A stretch of 64,000 bases of DNA from NCBI GenBank assembly GCA_002389665.1, contig DGNO01000001.1:583564-647563 (forward strand), written 5' to 3'. Shown one piece after another: positions 35,792 to 45,495 of this stretch (positions are counted from its first letter, which is position 1; the number at the start of each line of letters is the position of its first letter). The notes below the pieces were generated by a model. It was not told the DNA's origin and made no database searches. It saw only the letters and a list, made by a program, of their open reading frames with translations. Source of the DNA: Rhodobiaceae bacterium UBA4490 (GTDB lineage Bacteria; Pseudomonadota; Alphaproteobacteria; Parvibaculales; Parvibaculaceae). A program made the position numbers and the translations under genes.

Positions 35792-36960
35792 GATGTGGCC
35801 TCGGCTTTGCTTTTGGAGGATTTTTCAAGGCGCGGATTATCCGAGATCGGCTCCTGCCCGACAATATGAAGATCGTAGCCGTCAAGACCGACAACCTGGC
35901 GCGTCGTGTCGGAGAGCAGCACCATGTTGTGAATGCCGAGATCGAGCAGGATCTGCGCGCCCACGCCATATTCGCGCAAGCGGCGCGGCATCGCCTGGCC
36001 GTTATCATCGCCCTTATGCAGCAGCATGTCCGAGACGACGGTCGCTGTCGTATCGCGGATGAGCACGATCACGCCGCGCCCTTCTTCCTCGATGATGCGC
36101 ATGGAGTTCTGCAGAAGGTCCGAACGCCCGCCATGGGTATTCAGCTTGCCTTCCGCGCCCAGCATATCGTCGAAGACGTTGATCGCATGCATACGCACCA
36201 GCACGGGCTCCGGCGTCGAGATATCGCCCTTCACCAGTGCAATGTGCTCGGCATATTCCACGGTGTTGAGATAGACCTTGAGATCGAACTTGCCGCCATA
36301 GCGCGTGTCGATTTCCGTTTCGATGGCCCGGTGAATGAGATTGTCATGCTTGCGCCGGTAGGCGATGAGATCGGCAATCGTTGCGATCTTCAGCCCGTGC
36401 AATTGCGCGAACTGCACGAGATCGGGCAGCCGCGCCATGGTGCCGTCTTCATTCATGATCTCACAGATCACACCTGCCGGATAAAGCCCGGCCAGACGGG
36501 AAATATCAACCGCCGCTTCCGTGTGCCCGGCGCGCACCAGCACGCCGCCGTCACGGGCGACCAGCGGGAAGACGTGGCCCGGCGAAACGATGTCGCGCTC
36601 GGCCTTCGTCGGGTCGATGGCGACGGAAATCGTGCGCGCACGGTCATGGGCGGAAATGCCGGTCGTGATCCCTTCGCGCGCTTCGATGGAAACGGTGAAA
36701 GCCGTCTGGTGGCGCGACTGATTGGTGTTCGACATCAGCTGCAGATTGAGCTGCTTTGCCCGCTCGCCCGTCATGGAAAGACAGATCAGGCCGCGGCCGT
36801 ATTTCGCCATGAAGTTGACCGCCTCGGGCGTCGCCATCTGCGCGGGGATGACGAGATCGCCCTCGTTTTCCCGGTCCTCGGCGTCCACCAGAATGAACAT
36901 TTTGCCATTCCGCGCGTCTTCGATGACGTCTTCGACGGGCGATAGAAATTCCTTATACAC
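35788..36960 (-). CDS. RibBX: 3,4-dihydroxy-2-butanone-4-phosphate synthase with degenerate GTP cyclohydrolase II-like domain
   Basis: 390 residues. The N-terminal 200 residues are a complete Rib[45 protein letters not shown] [20 protein letters not shown] and [16 protein letters not shown]. The C-terminal half aligns with RibA ([42 protein letters not shown]) but lacks the three zinc-binding cysteines and the EGRGIGL active-site motif, so GTP cyclohydrolase II activity is not expected. This matches the proteobacterial RibBX variant; a true RibA must lie elsewhere. It starts five bases after ribE. Confidence 0.9.
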   Translation of the reverse strand: MYKEFLSPVEDVIEDARNGKMFILVDAEDRENEGDLVIPAQMATPEAVNFMAKYGRGLICLSMTGERAKQLNLQLMSNTNQSRHQTAFTVSIEAREGITTGISAHDRARTISVAIDPTKAERDIVSPGHVFPLVARDGGVLVRAGHTEAAVDISRLAGLYPAGVICEIMNEDGTMARLPDLVQFAQLHGLKIATIADLIAYRRKHDNLIHRAIETEIDTRYGGKFDLKVYLNTVEYAEHIALVKGDISTPEPVLVRMHAINVFDDMLGAEGKLNTHGGRSDLLQNSMRIIEEEGRGVIVLIRDTTATVVSDMLLHKGDDNGQAMPRRLREYGVGAQILLDLGIHNMVLLSDTTRQVVGLDGYDLHIVGQEPISDNPRLEKSSKSKAEATS

Positions 36961-36965
36961 AGATC

Positions 36966-37565
36966 TTAGTCCTCTTGCCTTAGGCGGGCGACATAGCGGG
37001 CCAGCATATCAATTTCAAGATTAACTGCATCCCCCGCCTTTGCGGTGCCCCAGGTGGTCACGGCCTGGGTGTGGGGGATAATGTTAACGCCGAAACGGTT
37101 GCCTTCCACCTCGTTCACGGTCAGCGAGGTGCCGTTCAGGGTGACGGAGCCTTTTTCGGCGATGAATTTTTTCAAATCTTCCGGCGCCTCGAAGGTAAAG
37201 CGCATGGAATCCCCTTCCGGGCGGATGTCGAGAATTTTGCCGACACCGTCCACATGGCCCGAAACGATATGCCCGCCGAGCTCGTCGCCGACTTTCAGGG
37301 CGCGTTCCAGATTGATGCGCTGACCCTCTTTCCAGGTGCCTAGCGCCGTGCAGTCCAGCGTCTCTTGCGAGGCTTCGACGGCGAACCAGTTCTGCCCGTT
37401 CTCAACGCCGCGCTCGACCACGGTCAGGCATGCCCCGTCGCAGGCGATGGACGCGCCGAGCTCGATGCCGGCGGCGTCATATGCCGTTTCGATGACAAGC
37501 CGCGTATCGCCCGTCTTTTCCATCGACCGCAACCGCCCGATATCCGTAATGATGCCTGTGAACAT
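36966..37565 (-). CDS. ribE: Riboflavin synthase alpha chain
   Basis: A 199-residue enzyme that dismutates two lumazines to riboflavin. Two lumazine-binding repeats are seen: MFTGIITDIGRLRSM with GASIACDGACLTVVERG, and GHIVSGHVDGVGKIL with KGSVTLNGTSLTVNEVEGNRFGVNIIPHT. The ATG at 37565 has AGGAG five bases upstream, inside the end of ribD. A longer frame to 38165 is ribD sequence in another frame and is rejected. Confidence 0.96.
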   Translation of the reverse strand: MFTGIITDIGRLRSMEKTGDTRLVIETAYDAAGIELGASIACDGACLTVVERGVENGQNWFAVEASQETLDCTALGTWKEGQRINLERALKVGDELGGHIVSGHVDGVGKILDIRPEGDSMRFTFEAPEDLKKFIAEKGSVTLNGTSLTVNEVEGNRFGVNIIPHTQAVTTWGTAKAGDAVNLEIDMLARYVARLRQED

Positions 37566-37567
37566 GC

Positions 37568-38686
37568 CTACTCCTGCCGGCGGAAACTGAAGCGCTGCAG
37601 CGAATCCTCGCCCAGCGCCAATACCTGGCGCCGCTCCAGCACCGGCGCCTCTTCCATCTTTTGAACGCCGAGCGCCGCCAGCGCGGGATACCCGTCCCCG
37701 CCGATGAGCTTGGGCGCCTGAAACCAGTCGATCCGGTCCACAAGCCCGGCCTGCACCAGTGAAGAAGCAAGCCGCGAGCCGCCTTCCACCATGAGCCGGG
37801 TAATGCCCCGCGCGCCGATTTCCTGCAAGGCGGCTTTCATATCCATGAGCCCGCCCTGCCCCCGCGGCACCTCGATGATGTCCGCGCCGCAATCGAGAAA
37901 GGCCGCGCGCCGGTCCTCGTCCCCGTCCGGCAGCGTCAAAATCCAGAGCGGTACTTTGGCGGCGCTCTGCACCAGTTTCGAGGTGAGCTGCATGCGCAGC
38001 CGCCCGTCGGCCACGATGCGCACCGGCGAATGCTGACCGAGCCCCGGCAGGCGGCAGGTCAGCGTCGGATCGTCGACGATCGCCGTCGCGCTGCCGATCA
38101 TGATGGCATCGGCTTCCGCGCGCATCAGGTGGCCGCGGTTGCGCGCCGCCTCGCCCGTGATCCACTGGCTCTCGCCGCTGTGAGTGGCGGTGCGCCCATC
38201 AAGCGAGCTGGCAAGTTTCAGCATCACCAGCGGGCGGCCTTCTCGCACTTTCAGAATGAAGCCTTCATTGAGGTGATAGGCTTCTTCTTCCAGAACGCCC
38301 TCCACCACCTCGATCCCGGCTTTGCGGAGCATCTCGTGCCCTTTGCCGGACACGCGCGGGTCAGGATCCGTCATAGCGCTGACGACGCGGGTCACGCCCG
38401 CCTCAATCAAGGCTTCGGCGCAGGGCGGCGTCTTGCCGTGATGGGCGCAGGGCTCAAGCGTCACATAGGCGGTTGCGCCTTTCGCCTTGCCGCCGAGTTT
38501 GTTCAGCGCATGGACTTCCGCATGGGGCCGCCCGCTCGGCTGCGTCCAGCCGCGCGCGATAATGCGCCCGCTCTCAGGCGCCACCAGCACGCAGCCGACC
38601 GCCGGGTTGGGCGCCACACGGCCCAAGCCCCGCTGCGCCAGATGCAACGCCAGCTTCATATATCTGATATCGTCCGGCCCGCTCAT
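37568..38686 (-). CDS. ribD: Bifunctional diaminohydroxyphosphoribosylaminopyrimidine deaminase/reductase
   Basis: 372 residues. The N-terminal deaminase has the zinc motif HAEVHAL and TLEPCAHHGKTPPCAEALI. The C-terminal reductase has RPLVMLKLASSLDGRTATHSGESQWITG and LMVEGGSRLASSLVQAGLVDRID. It performs the second and third steps of riboflavin synthesis. It follows nrdR after 42 bases and is two bases from ribE. Confidence 0.97.
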   Translation of the reverse strand: MSGPDDIRYMKLALHLAQRGLGRVAPNPAVGCVLVAPESGRIIARGWTQPSGRPHAEVHALNKLGGKAKGATAYVTLEPCAHHGKTPPCAEALIEAGVTRVVSAMTDPDPRVSGKGHEMLRKAGIEVVEGVLEEEAYHLNEGFILKVREGRPLVMLKLASSLDGRTATHSGESQWITGEAARNRGHLMRAEADAIMIGSATAIVDDPTLTCRLPGLGQHSPVRIVADGRLRMQLTSKLVQSAAKVPLWILTLPDGDEDRRAAFLDCGADIIEVPRGQGGLMDMKAALQEIGARGITRLMVEGGSRLASSLVQAGLVDRIDWFQAPKLIGGDGYPALAALGVQKMEEAPVLERRQVLALGEDSLQRFSFRRQE

Positions 38687-38728
38687 GCCAATCCTTTGCA
38701 GCCTTCTTGCCGAAGGAGCTTTGCCGGA

Positions 38729-39196
38729 TCAGCCTGGAATATCTTCCGGTCCGGAAAGCTCGCCAATAACGTCTTCAAAATCCTTGGCTTCGCGGAAATC
38801 CCGATAAACGGACGCGAAACGCACATATGCCACATCGTCGAGGGTCCGCAGCCCCTCCATCACCATTTCACCGAGCACCTGGGAGGGAATGTCGGATTCC
38901 CCCATGCTTTCCAGGCGCCGCACAATCCCGCTCACCATACGCTCGACCCGCTCGGCCTCAACCGGCCTTTTTCGCATGGCGACTTGCACCGAGCGCATTA
39001 ACTTATCCCGGTCGAAGGGAACCCGGCGGCCATTGGTCTTGATGATCGTCAGCTCGCGCAGTTGCACCCGCTCGAACGTGGTAAACCGGCCGCCGCAGGC
39101 CATGCAGGCGCGCCGGCGCCGGATGGCATTATTGTCCTCTGTTGGACGGGAATCCTTCACCTGAGTGTCTTCGTTGCCGCAATAAGGACACCGCAT
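38729..39196 (-). CDS. nrdR: Transcriptional repressor NrdR
   Basis: A 155-residue repressor of ribonucleotide reductase genes. The zinc ribbon [31 protein letters not shown] has four cysteines, followed by an ATP-cone domain ([22 protein letters not shown]). The ATG at 39196 gives the invariant MRCPYCG start, with GGAGGGG upstream. It lies between glyA and ribD, its usual place in alphaproteobacteria. Confidence 0.97.
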   Translation of the reverse strand: MRCPYCGNEDTQVKDSRPTEDNNAIRRRRACMACGGRFTTFERVQLRELTIIKTNGRRVPFDRDKLMRSVQVAMRKRPVEAERVERMVSGIVRRLESMGESDIPSQVLGEMVMEGLRTLDDVAYVRFASVYRDFREAKDFEDVIGELSGPEDIPG

Positions 39197-39269
39197 GGTT
39201 TTCTTCCCCTCCAACCGGGCCCAAGCGCGGGCTGAGGCCCGGCCGGCTACCCCATTTTTCCGCTAGATT

Positions 39270-40571
39270 TCAGTAAATCGGAAACCGCTGGCAAAGGCCC
39301 AGCACGCGCTCGCGCACCGAAGCTTCGACCGCGCCATTGCCTTCATCGCCATTTTCCGAAAGCCCGGTCAGAACCTCGGAAATCAGCTCGCCTACTTCCC
39401 TGAATTCGGCCACACCGAAGCCCCGCGTCGTGCCCGCTGGGGTGCCGAGCCGCACGCCGGAAGTCACCATCGGCTTTTCCGGATCGAAGGGAATGCCGTT
39501 CTTGTTGCAGGTGATATGCGCGCGCTCAAGGGCAGCTTCCGCCACCTTGCCGGTGAGTTTCTTCGGGCGCAGATCGACCAGCATCAAATGCGTGTCCGTG
39601 CCGCCGGAAACAATGTCCACACCGTTGGAGGCAAGCGTTCCGGCAAGCGCGCGGGCATTGTCCACCACGGCTTGGGCATAAAGCTTGAAGGAGGGCTGCA
39701 GCGCTTCACCGAAGGCAACGGCCTTGCCCGCGATTACATGCATGAGCGGGCCGCCCTGAATGCCGGGGAAAATCGCCGAATTGATCTTCTTGCCCAGCTC
39801 TTCATTGTTGGAAAGGATCATGCCGCCGCGCGGGCCGCGCAGGGTTTTGTGCGTCGTCGTCGTGACGACATCGGCGTAAGGCAGCGGGCTCGGATGCGCC
39901 CCGCCCGCCACGAGACCGGCGAAATGCGCCATATCCACCATGAGATACGCGCCGACGGAATCGGCGATTTCACGGAAAGCCTTGAAGTCGATGACGCGCG
40001 GATAAGCCGAGCCGCCGGCAATAATGAGCTGCGGCTTGTGCTTCTTGGCAAGCGTTTCCACCTCGTCCATGTCGATCAGGTGATCCTGTTGGCGCACACC
40101 ATACTGAACGGCGTTGAACCATTTACCGGACTGGTTCGGCGGCGCGCCATGGGTCAGGTGACCGCCCGCAGCGAGGCTCATGCCGAGAATCGTATCACCC
40201 GGCTTGATCAGCGCCATCATGGCACCCTGGTTGGCCTGGGAGCCGGAATTGGGCTGCACATTCACATAGGCGCAATCGAAGAGCTTCTTGGCGCGGTCGA
40301 TGGCCAGTTGTTCGGCCACATCGACGAATTCGCAGCCGCCGTAATAGCGCTTGCCCGGATAGCCTTCGGCATATTTGTTGGTCATGATCGAGCCTTGGGC
40401 TTCGAGCACGGCCTGCGAGACGATGTTCTCCGAGGCAATCAACTCGATCTGCTCGCGCTGCCGGCGCAGCTCCTGCTCGATCGCATCCAGGATTTCAGGA
40501 TCCCGCTCCGCAAGACCTTGAGTAAAAAACGCCGTCGTCGCGCTACCGGATGCCGCGTCGCTCACCGCCAT
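39270..40571 (-). CDS. glyA: Serine hydroxymethyltransferase
   Basis: A 433-residue PLP enzyme interconverting serine and glycine with tetrahydrofolate. Motifs: [60 protein letters not shown] and [16 protein letters not shown] (PLP lysine). First gene of the glyA-nrdR-rib-nusB-thiL run. The ATG at 40571 gives the family N-terminus. Confidence 0.97.
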   Translation of the reverse strand: MAVSDAASGSATTAFFTQGLAERDPEILDAIEQELRRQREQIELIASENIVSQAVLEAQGSIMTNKYAEGYPGKRYYGGCEFVDVAEQLAIDRAKKLFDCAYVNVQPNSGSQANQGAMMALIKPGDTILGMSLAAGGHLTHGAPPNQSGKWFNAVQYGVRQQDHLIDMDEVETLAKKHKPQLIIAGGSAYPRVIDFKAFREIADSVGAYLMVDMAHFAGLVAGGAHPSPLPYADVVTTTTHKTLRGPRGGMILSNNEELGKKINSAIFPGIQGGPLMHVIAGKAVAFGEALQPSFKLYAQAVVDNARALAGTLASNGVDIVSGGTDTHLMLVDLRPKKLTGKVAEAALERAHITCNKNGIPFDPEKPMVTSGVRLGTPAGTTRGFGVAEFREVGELISEVLTGLSENGDEGNGAVEASVRERVLGLCQRFPIY

Positions 40572-40760
40572 GATCTGACCTCTTGATACCAAAGGAAGAC
40601 GCAAGGGCTCTGCCGGATGATCACTACCATATCTTGTATCTTCCGGGCCCAATATTCTGGCCTCTTAGCATATGCGCCCATATCCGCCAAGCACACAGGC
40701 GAAGACTTAAATCGGGCGCTGCCGGGCCTCAACTGCTTTGCAAAATAGGAAGACATTCCA

Positions 40761-40790
40761 AGAAAACACAACATTTGTTGTTTGTTTTCT
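40761..40790. repeat. Imperfect inverted repeat in the glyA-mucR intergenic region
   Basis: AGAAAACA followed by CAACA pairs with TGTTG and TGTTTTCT across a two-base loop, with a two-base bulge on the right side. It sits about 190 bases from each start codon. It could be a regulator site or an RNA hairpin; no T-run makes it a clear terminator. Confidence 0.45.
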
Positions 40791-40898
40791 GTTTCCAACT
40801 TTGTAAACAAGCCCTACAGATTAGGGCAATTAACCATAAATTGATCTGACGTTGCTGTATTTAATGACCCGCATGCAATGGAAAATCTGTCGTTCTAC

Positions 40899-40927
40899 TT
40901 GATTTTTCCTTCATCCTTGTTCATAAA
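40899..40927 (+). promoter_or_regulatory. Candidate mucR promoter
   Basis: TTGATT (40899-40904), a 17-base spacer and CATAAA (40922-40927) lie about 55 bases before the mucR start. The -35 match is good and the -10 weak. AT-rich sequence around it fits autoregulation by MucR. Confidence 0.3.
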
Positions 40928-40980
40928 TCGCATCCGCTAATGGTAATTAAGTTTATTGACGTGTCGCGCAAGGCCCAAAG

Positions 40981-41421
40981 ATGACCAGCAAAACAGACCC
41001 ACAGGGCATATCGCGGGCCGAAGCTTTGGAGTTGGCATCGGAAATCGTTTCCGCCTATGTCAGCAATAACGCAGTCGCCGCAGCCGAATTGCCGGCAATG
41101 ATCAAGACAATGCACGACACGCTGCTGTCGTTAGGCGGCAATCCGGAAATCGGCAAAACGGAACTCGATCCGGCCGTTCCGGTGAAGAAGTCGATCACGC
41201 CCGAATATCTGATTTGTCTGGAAGACGGGAAGCGCTTGAAAATGCTCAAGCGCTATTTGCGTTCGCGTTACAACATGTCGCCGGAAGAATACCGCGCGCG
41301 TTGGAACCTGCCGGCGGATTATCCCATGGTGGCACCGAACTATGCGGCCCAGCGCTCGCAGCTTGCCAAGGAAATCGGCCTCGGCCAGGCGGCAAACAGC
41401 AGCACCCGCCGTAAGCGCTAA
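40981..41421 (+). CDS. MucR/Ros-family transcriptional regulator lacking zinc-finger histidines
   Basis: A 146-residue protein aligning along its length with MucR/Ros: helical N-terminal oligomerisation region (AEALELASEIVSAYVSNN), then TPEYLICLEDGKRLKMLKRYL, MSPEEYRARWNLPADYPMVAPNYAAQRSQLAKEIGLG. Zinc-type family members use Cys79, Asp/Cys82, His92 and His97; here Cys79 and Asp82 remain but 92 is Tyr, 96 Arg and 97 Tyr. It should therefore fold without structural zinc, as reported for some rhizobial homologues. AAGG lies seven bases before the ATG. Confidence 0.9.
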   Translation: MTSKTDPQGISRAEALELASEIVSAYVSNNAVAAAELPAMIKTMHDTLLSLGGNPEIGKTELDPAVPVKKSITPEYLICLEDGKRLKMLKRYLRSRYNMSPEEYRARWNLPADYPMVAPNYAAQRSQLAKEIGLGQAANSSTRRKR

Positions 41422-41447
41422 GCCAGCCCTCGCCTCTTCTCTAAATT

Positions 41448-41735
41448 CTAAATGAGAATGCCGCCGCCATCATCCTCGCCGGAAGAAGGCGTGTCTTTTT
41501 TGGCTTTCGCGTCCCGCTCCATCACATAGCGCAGTTTGTTGATCGCGATGCGCTCCAGCTCCGCGTTTGGCGCTTTCGACGAGCCGACAATGGAAACTTC
41601 CGTGCCCGTCTGCGCATCGATGGCGCAGACCTTCACGAAGCCGCCCGTGGCGGGAAGAATTTCAATATAGATTTCCCGGCTGTCGCCGGCCCGCGCGCCT
41701 TCGCGGCCCTCGCCGCTGCTGCGATCAGGCGGCAC
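41448..41735 (-). CDS. DUF6898-type hypothetical protein
   Basis: A 95-residue protein with a GTG start overlapping the end of hemA by 11 bases. The core ([52 protein letters not shown]) is a compact alpha/beta segment matching the alphaproteobacterial DUF6898 pattern; both ends are low-complexity. Function is unknown. The overlap with hemA suggests co-translation and a conserved neighbourhood rather than a known role. Confidence 0.75.
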   Translation of the reverse strand: MPPDRSSGEGREGARAGDSREIYIEILPATGGFVKVCAIDAQTGTEVSIVGSSKAPNAELERIAINKLRYVMERDAKAKKDTPSSGEDDGGGILI

Positions 41736-42936
41736 GCTTCAAGTTGCGCTGGGTCCAGACCTTGTCCAGCGCATCCACAAGAGCTTCCATCATCTCGTCC
41801 GTGTGATAAGGCGACGGGGTGAAGCGAAGCCGTTCCGTGCCGCGCGGCACGGTCGGATAATTGATCGGCTGCACATACATGCCGTAGGTGTCGAGCAATT
41901 CGTCCGCGACTTCCTTGCACAGGACCGGGTCCCACACCATCACCGGCACGATATGGCTTTCGCACATCAGCACCGGCAGTCCGCGGTCGGCGAGCATACG
42001 CTTCAGCTTTGCCGAGCGTTCCTGATGCGCGCCGCGAATATTGTTGTCGCGTTTGAGATGCCGCACGCTCGCCAGAACGCCCGCCGCAATGGTCGGCGCC
42101 AGCGACGTGGAGAAGATGAAGCCCGGCGCATAAGAGCGCACCACATCGACAAGCACGGAGCTTGCCGCGATATACCCGCCCATCACGCCGAAGCCCTTGG
42201 CCAGCGTGCCTTCGATGATATCGACTTTATCCAGCACGCCGTCCCGCTCGGCAACGCCGCCGCCATGACGCCCGTAAAGGCCGACGGCATGCACTTCATC
42301 GAGATAGGTCAGCGCATTGTATTTGCGCGCGAGATCGCAAATCTCGCCGATCGGCGCAATGTCGCCGTCCATCGAGTAAACGGATTCGAAGGCGACGATC
42401 TTCGCCTGATCCGGGTCCGCCTGCGAGAGCAACTCTTCCAGATGGCCGAGATCATTATGCCGCCAAACCCGCTTCGGCCCCTTGCCGCGCCGAATACCCT
42501 CAATCATCGAGGCGTGGTTCATTTCGTCGGAAATGATCAGGCAGTCGCCGAAGACTTTTGAGAGCGTGGCAAGTGTCGCATCATTGGCGTTGTAGCCGGA
42601 GGTGAAAAGCAGCGCCGCTTCCTTCTGGTGGAGCGAAGCCAGCTCTTTTTCGAGTTCGACGTGGTAATGGGTCGTGCCGGCAATGTTGCGGGTGCCGCCG
42701 GAGCCCGCGCCATGCTTGTCGAGCGCGTCTTTCATGGCATTGAGCACCACCGGGTGCTGGCCCATGCCCAGATAATCGTTCGAGCACCAGACGACGATAT
42801 CGCGCTTGCCCTCATCCGTATGCAGCGTTGCGCGCGGAAACGAGCCGCGATGGCGCAAGAGATCGGCGAACACACGGTAACGGCCTTCGCGCTTGACGGT
42901 GTTCAGCGCATCGGAGAGCAAGCCCTCATAATCCAT
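41725..42936 (-). CDS. hemA: 5-aminolevulinate synthase
   Basis: A 403-residue PLP enzyme condensing glycine and succinyl-CoA, the C4 route to haem used by alphaproteobacteria. Motifs: [75 protein letters not shown] and [13 protein letters not shown] with PLP-binding Lys247. hemB is also in this window at 50469, but not linked. Confidence 0.97.
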   Translation of the reverse strand: MDYEGLLSDALNTVKREGRYRVFADLLRHRGSFPRATLHTDEGKRDIVVWCSNDYLGMGQHPVVLNAMKDALDKHGAGSGGTRNIAGTTHYHVELEKELASLHQKEAALLFTSGYNANDATLATLSKVFGDCLIISDEMNHASMIEGIRRGKGPKRVWRHNDLGHLEELLSQADPDQAKIVAFESVYSMDGDIAPIGEICDLARKYNALTYLDEVHAVGLYGRHGGGVAERDGVLDKVDIIEGTLAKGFGVMGGYIAASSVLVDVVRSYAPGFIFSTSLAPTIAAGVLASVRHLKRDNNIRGAHQERSAKLKRMLADRGLPVLMCESHIVPVMVWDPVLCKEVADELLDTYGMYVQPINYPTVPRGTERLRFTPSPYHTDEMMEALVDALDKVWTQRNLKRAA

Positions 42937-43135
42937 GACGTCGGTCCTCTATATCGTACTCCGGTCCCGGTCGTTTCCGGCCTGGCCCGCCGCCTGAGAT
43001 CAAGTCTCCCGCATCCAGATTGAATGGTGCTTAACGCGGGAAGCCCTCCAAGCGGCAGCCGCGGCCATTAAGGCCGCCGGACCTGAGTCTGGCCAGCCGC
43101 GAATTGTCGCAGCCGGACAGTCACTTAGCTCTTTT

Positions 43136-43909
43136 TTACTCCCATAGGCCCCGCGCTTCCAGAACCGATTTCAGAACCTCCGGCTCGTCCGTCATCAGCC
43201 CGTCCACCCCCATATCGATCAAACGGTGCATTTCCGCCGGTTCATCGATGGTCCAGACATGGATTTGCAGCCCCAGCTCATGGGCGTGATCGACCATCCG
43301 CCGGTCGATGAGGCGCAAACCGGACTGGTGAACCGGAAGCTGAGCGCAGCCCGCCGCAAATCCGCCGAGCAGGCCCTTGAGCGGCCCCAGAAAGCTGCCG
43401 AGCCGGAGCCGGGTTGCTGCAATCGGCCCCATGCTCGTGCAAAGGCCCGGGCCGAGCGCCGCGCGCATCGCGGCAAGGCGCGCATCGGAAAAGGAGCCGA
43501 TCCCCACCCGCTCCGTCGATTTGGCGGCTTTCAGCACCTTGATCAACGGCTCGACGGCGTTGTCGGCTTTCGGGTCGATATTGATCTTGGCAGTAGGAAA
43601 AGCGGTGAGCAGGTCCGCCATCAGCGGAATGGGCTCCTTGCCTTCCACCTTGGCGCCGCGCACCTCGTCATAGGTCATCTCGGCGATGATGCCGGTCTTA
43701 TCCGTCACCCGGTCCAGCCGGTCGTCGTGAAAGGCGAGCAGCACGCCGTCCTTCGTCGCATGCACATCCGTCTCGATATAGCGGTAGCCGAGCGAGATCG
43801 CATGCTCGAAGGCCGGCATGGTATTTTCCGGGTGCACATTCGCACCGCCGCGATGAGCAAAAGCTAGAAGGCCTTTCGACTCAAGATATGGAAATTTCGC
43901 TGGCCGCAT
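43136..43909 (-). CDS. Glycerophosphodiester phosphodiesterase family protein
   Basis: A 257-residue GDPD-fold enzyme. Catalytic and metal-binding residues are present: AHRGGANVHPENT, ETDVHATKDGVLLAFHDDRLDRVTD, KINIDPKAD and the final VDGLMTDEP. It probably hydrolyses glycerophosphodiesters from lipid turnover. No signal peptide is visible, so it is likely cytoplasmic. The start near 43909 is chosen by homology; an in-frame start at 43978 would add a basic tail. Confidence 0.92.
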   Translation of the reverse strand: MRPAKFPYLESKGLLAFAHRGGANVHPENTMPAFEHAISLGYRYIETDVHATKDGVLLAFHDDRLDRVTDKTGIIAEMTYDEVRGAKVEGKEPIPLMADLLTAFPTAKINIDPKADNAVEPLIKVLKAAKSTERVGIGSFSDARLAAMRAALGPGLCTSMGPIAATRLRLGSFLGPLKGLLGGFAAGCAQLPVHQSGLRLIDRRMVDHAHELGLQIHVWTIDEPAEMHRLIDMGVDGLMTDEPEVLKSVLEARGLWE

Positions 43910-43993
43910 TGTCTCTCCCCGCCTGACGCTGCCCCAAGCTAGCTTCGGGGCCCTGCCGCGCCAAGTTGGAAATCTCAATTGGGCCGGAAATAG

Positions 43994-45292
43994 CTATTGC
44001 GTGAGAGACGTCGTGCGCACGCGCTTGTCGAGGCTGTAAATATCGTCGCGGAAATTCACCACACCGTCCGCGCTCACCCAAGCGGTCAGATAAAGCAGAT
44101 AGACCGGCACGGGCTCGCCCAGCGCCACATCCATCCGGTTGCCGGAGGCGACCGTGCTGTCCACCTTACGCCGGTCCCAGCCATCCGTCTCGCTCAGAAG
44201 CCAGGCGACGAGATCGTGCACTTTGTCCACGCGCACGCAGCCCGAGGAATAAGCGCGCGCATTACGCCCGAAAAGGCTCTTGGACGGCGTGTCATGCAGA
44301 TAGACCGCATGGGGGTTCGGGAAGTGAATTTTCACCGTGCCGAGCGAGTTGCGCCGGCTCGGGTCCTGGCGCAGGCGCAGACGCTCGGCCGAAGCCGACG
44401 ACCAGTCCACATTATACGGATTGAGCTCGCGCGGATTGGGCCCGTAATCGGAAAGGACGCGGATGCCCATGCGCTTCAAATATCCCGGATCCCGGCGGGC
44501 TTTCGGGATGATGTCTTTCTTGGCGATGCTCTGCGGCACGTTCCAATAAGGGTTGAAGGCAATGAAAGTGATCTTGCTTTCATATTCCGGGGTCTGACGG
44601 TCCGTCTTGCCGACAATGACGCGGCGGCGCAGTTCCACGCGCCCGTCCGAAACGGCTTCAACTTCCTGGCCCGCAATATTCACGAAGACATAGCGCCGCC
44701 CAAGCGTCGCCGACTGTTCGTTCAGGCGCTTCAGATTAACGGCAAGCTGTTTGATGCGCGTTTCGACCGGCACATTCATCGCGGCCAGCGTACGCGCGCC
44801 GATGATGCCGTCCGGCGTCAGCCCGTGGCGGCTTTGAAAGCGGCGCACTGCATCGAAAACACTCTCATCGTAAATGTTGGGATCGCCGCCGGAGGCCGCA
44901 AGATCGCCCGTCGCCACCAGCCGTTTGCGGATCAGCGCGAGGCGCGCATCGCGCATGCCCTTTTCGATCTTCTCGCCTTGCGGGATAGGTTCCCAGCCGC
45001 CCCATTCCTGGATCTGCTCATACATGGACATGGCACGCAGGAGCGGCCAGAAGCCGGCATCGCCCAGCGTCGGAATGGTCGAGCGGCTGACCCGGCTTTC
45101 CACCACTTCGGCCTGCGAGGAGGTGGCCCAGGGGTCTACCCATTGCAATTTCCAGGGATCGAAAGCCTGATCGGCGGCCTCTGCCTTCAGCGGCGCTGTG
45201 AGGAACGAAACGGCGCACAGGAAAACGAACGCGAGCGCGTTCAGCCACGCTGCGCCCTGCCGCTCATGCCCCCAAGCACCCGAATAGTTCAC
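43994..45292 (-). CDS. L,D-transpeptidase (YcbB/LdtD-like, YkuD domain)
   Basis: 432 residues. An N-terminal signal segment (LNALAFVFLCAVSFLTAPLKAEA) leads into a periplasmic enzyme with a scaffold region, a peptidoglycan-binding domain (VFDAVRRFQSRHGLTPDGIIGARTLAAMN, about 135-165) and a YkuD domain. The active site HDTPSKSLFGRNARAYSSGC contains His333 and Cys352. It forms 3-3 cross-links or attaches proteins to peptidoglycan. An LdtR-type regulator gene lies about 1.07 kb away, across a DUF1295 gene. Confidence 0.95.
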   Translation of the reverse strand: MNYSGAWGHERQGAAWLNALAFVFLCAVSFLTAPLKAEAADQAFDPWKLQWVDPWATSSQAEVVESRVSRSTIPTLGDAGFWPLLRAMSMYEQIQEWGGWEPIPQGEKIEKGMRDARLALIRKRLVATGDLAASGGDPNIYDESVFDAVRRFQSRHGLTPDGIIGARTLAAMNVPVETRIKQLAVNLKRLNEQSATLGRRYVFVNIAGQEVEAVSDGRVELRRRVIVGKTDRQTPEYESKITFIAFNPYWNVPQSIAKKDIIPKARRDPGYLKRMGIRVLSDYGPNPRELNPYNVDWSSASAERLRLRQDPSRRNSLGTVKIHFPNPHAVYLHDTPSKSLFGRNARAYSSGCVRVDKVHDLVAWLLSETDGWDRRKVDSTVASGNRMDVALGEPVPVYLLYLTAWVSADGVVNFRDDIYSLDKRVRTTSLTQ

Positions 45293-45495
45293 GTCTGCCC
45301 ACCTTTGCCCAACAGGTTAACGGTCTGTTAACGGGGCACGGAAGTCAAACCGATTCGGCCTAAATGGCCTTTAATGAGACAGAAAGCCTCACTTTCGGCT
45401 GCAAACCGCGCCTCTTGGGCCTTACTCAGCAAGGCGGATGCCAAATGCAACGATTTCCGCCAAACTTCGCAGCAGTGCTAAATGCGGGAGCTGGA

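Larger units (their letters stand above)
40572..40980. other. 409-base divergent intergenic region between glyA and mucR
   Basis: This gap holds the promoters of glyA (minus) and mucR (plus). It contains an imperfect hairpin at 40761-40790 and a candidate mucR promoter at 40899-40927. The part next to mucR is clearly AT-rich, as expected for sites bound by MucR. I recognise no riboswitch or RNA gene in it. Confidence 0.6.

Noticed and set aside
35788..36400. Functional GTP cyclohydrolase II in the riboflavin operon
   Set aside because: All three zinc-binding cysteines and the catalytic loop are missing, so the domain is treated as RibBX.
37566..38165. N-terminal extension of riboflavin synthase by 200 residues
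   Set aside because: The extension is ribD sequence in another frame; the invariant MFTGI start with AGGAG lies at 37565.
38687..38728. FMN riboswitch before ribD
   Set aside because: The 42-base gap is too short for this class and shows no conserved elements.
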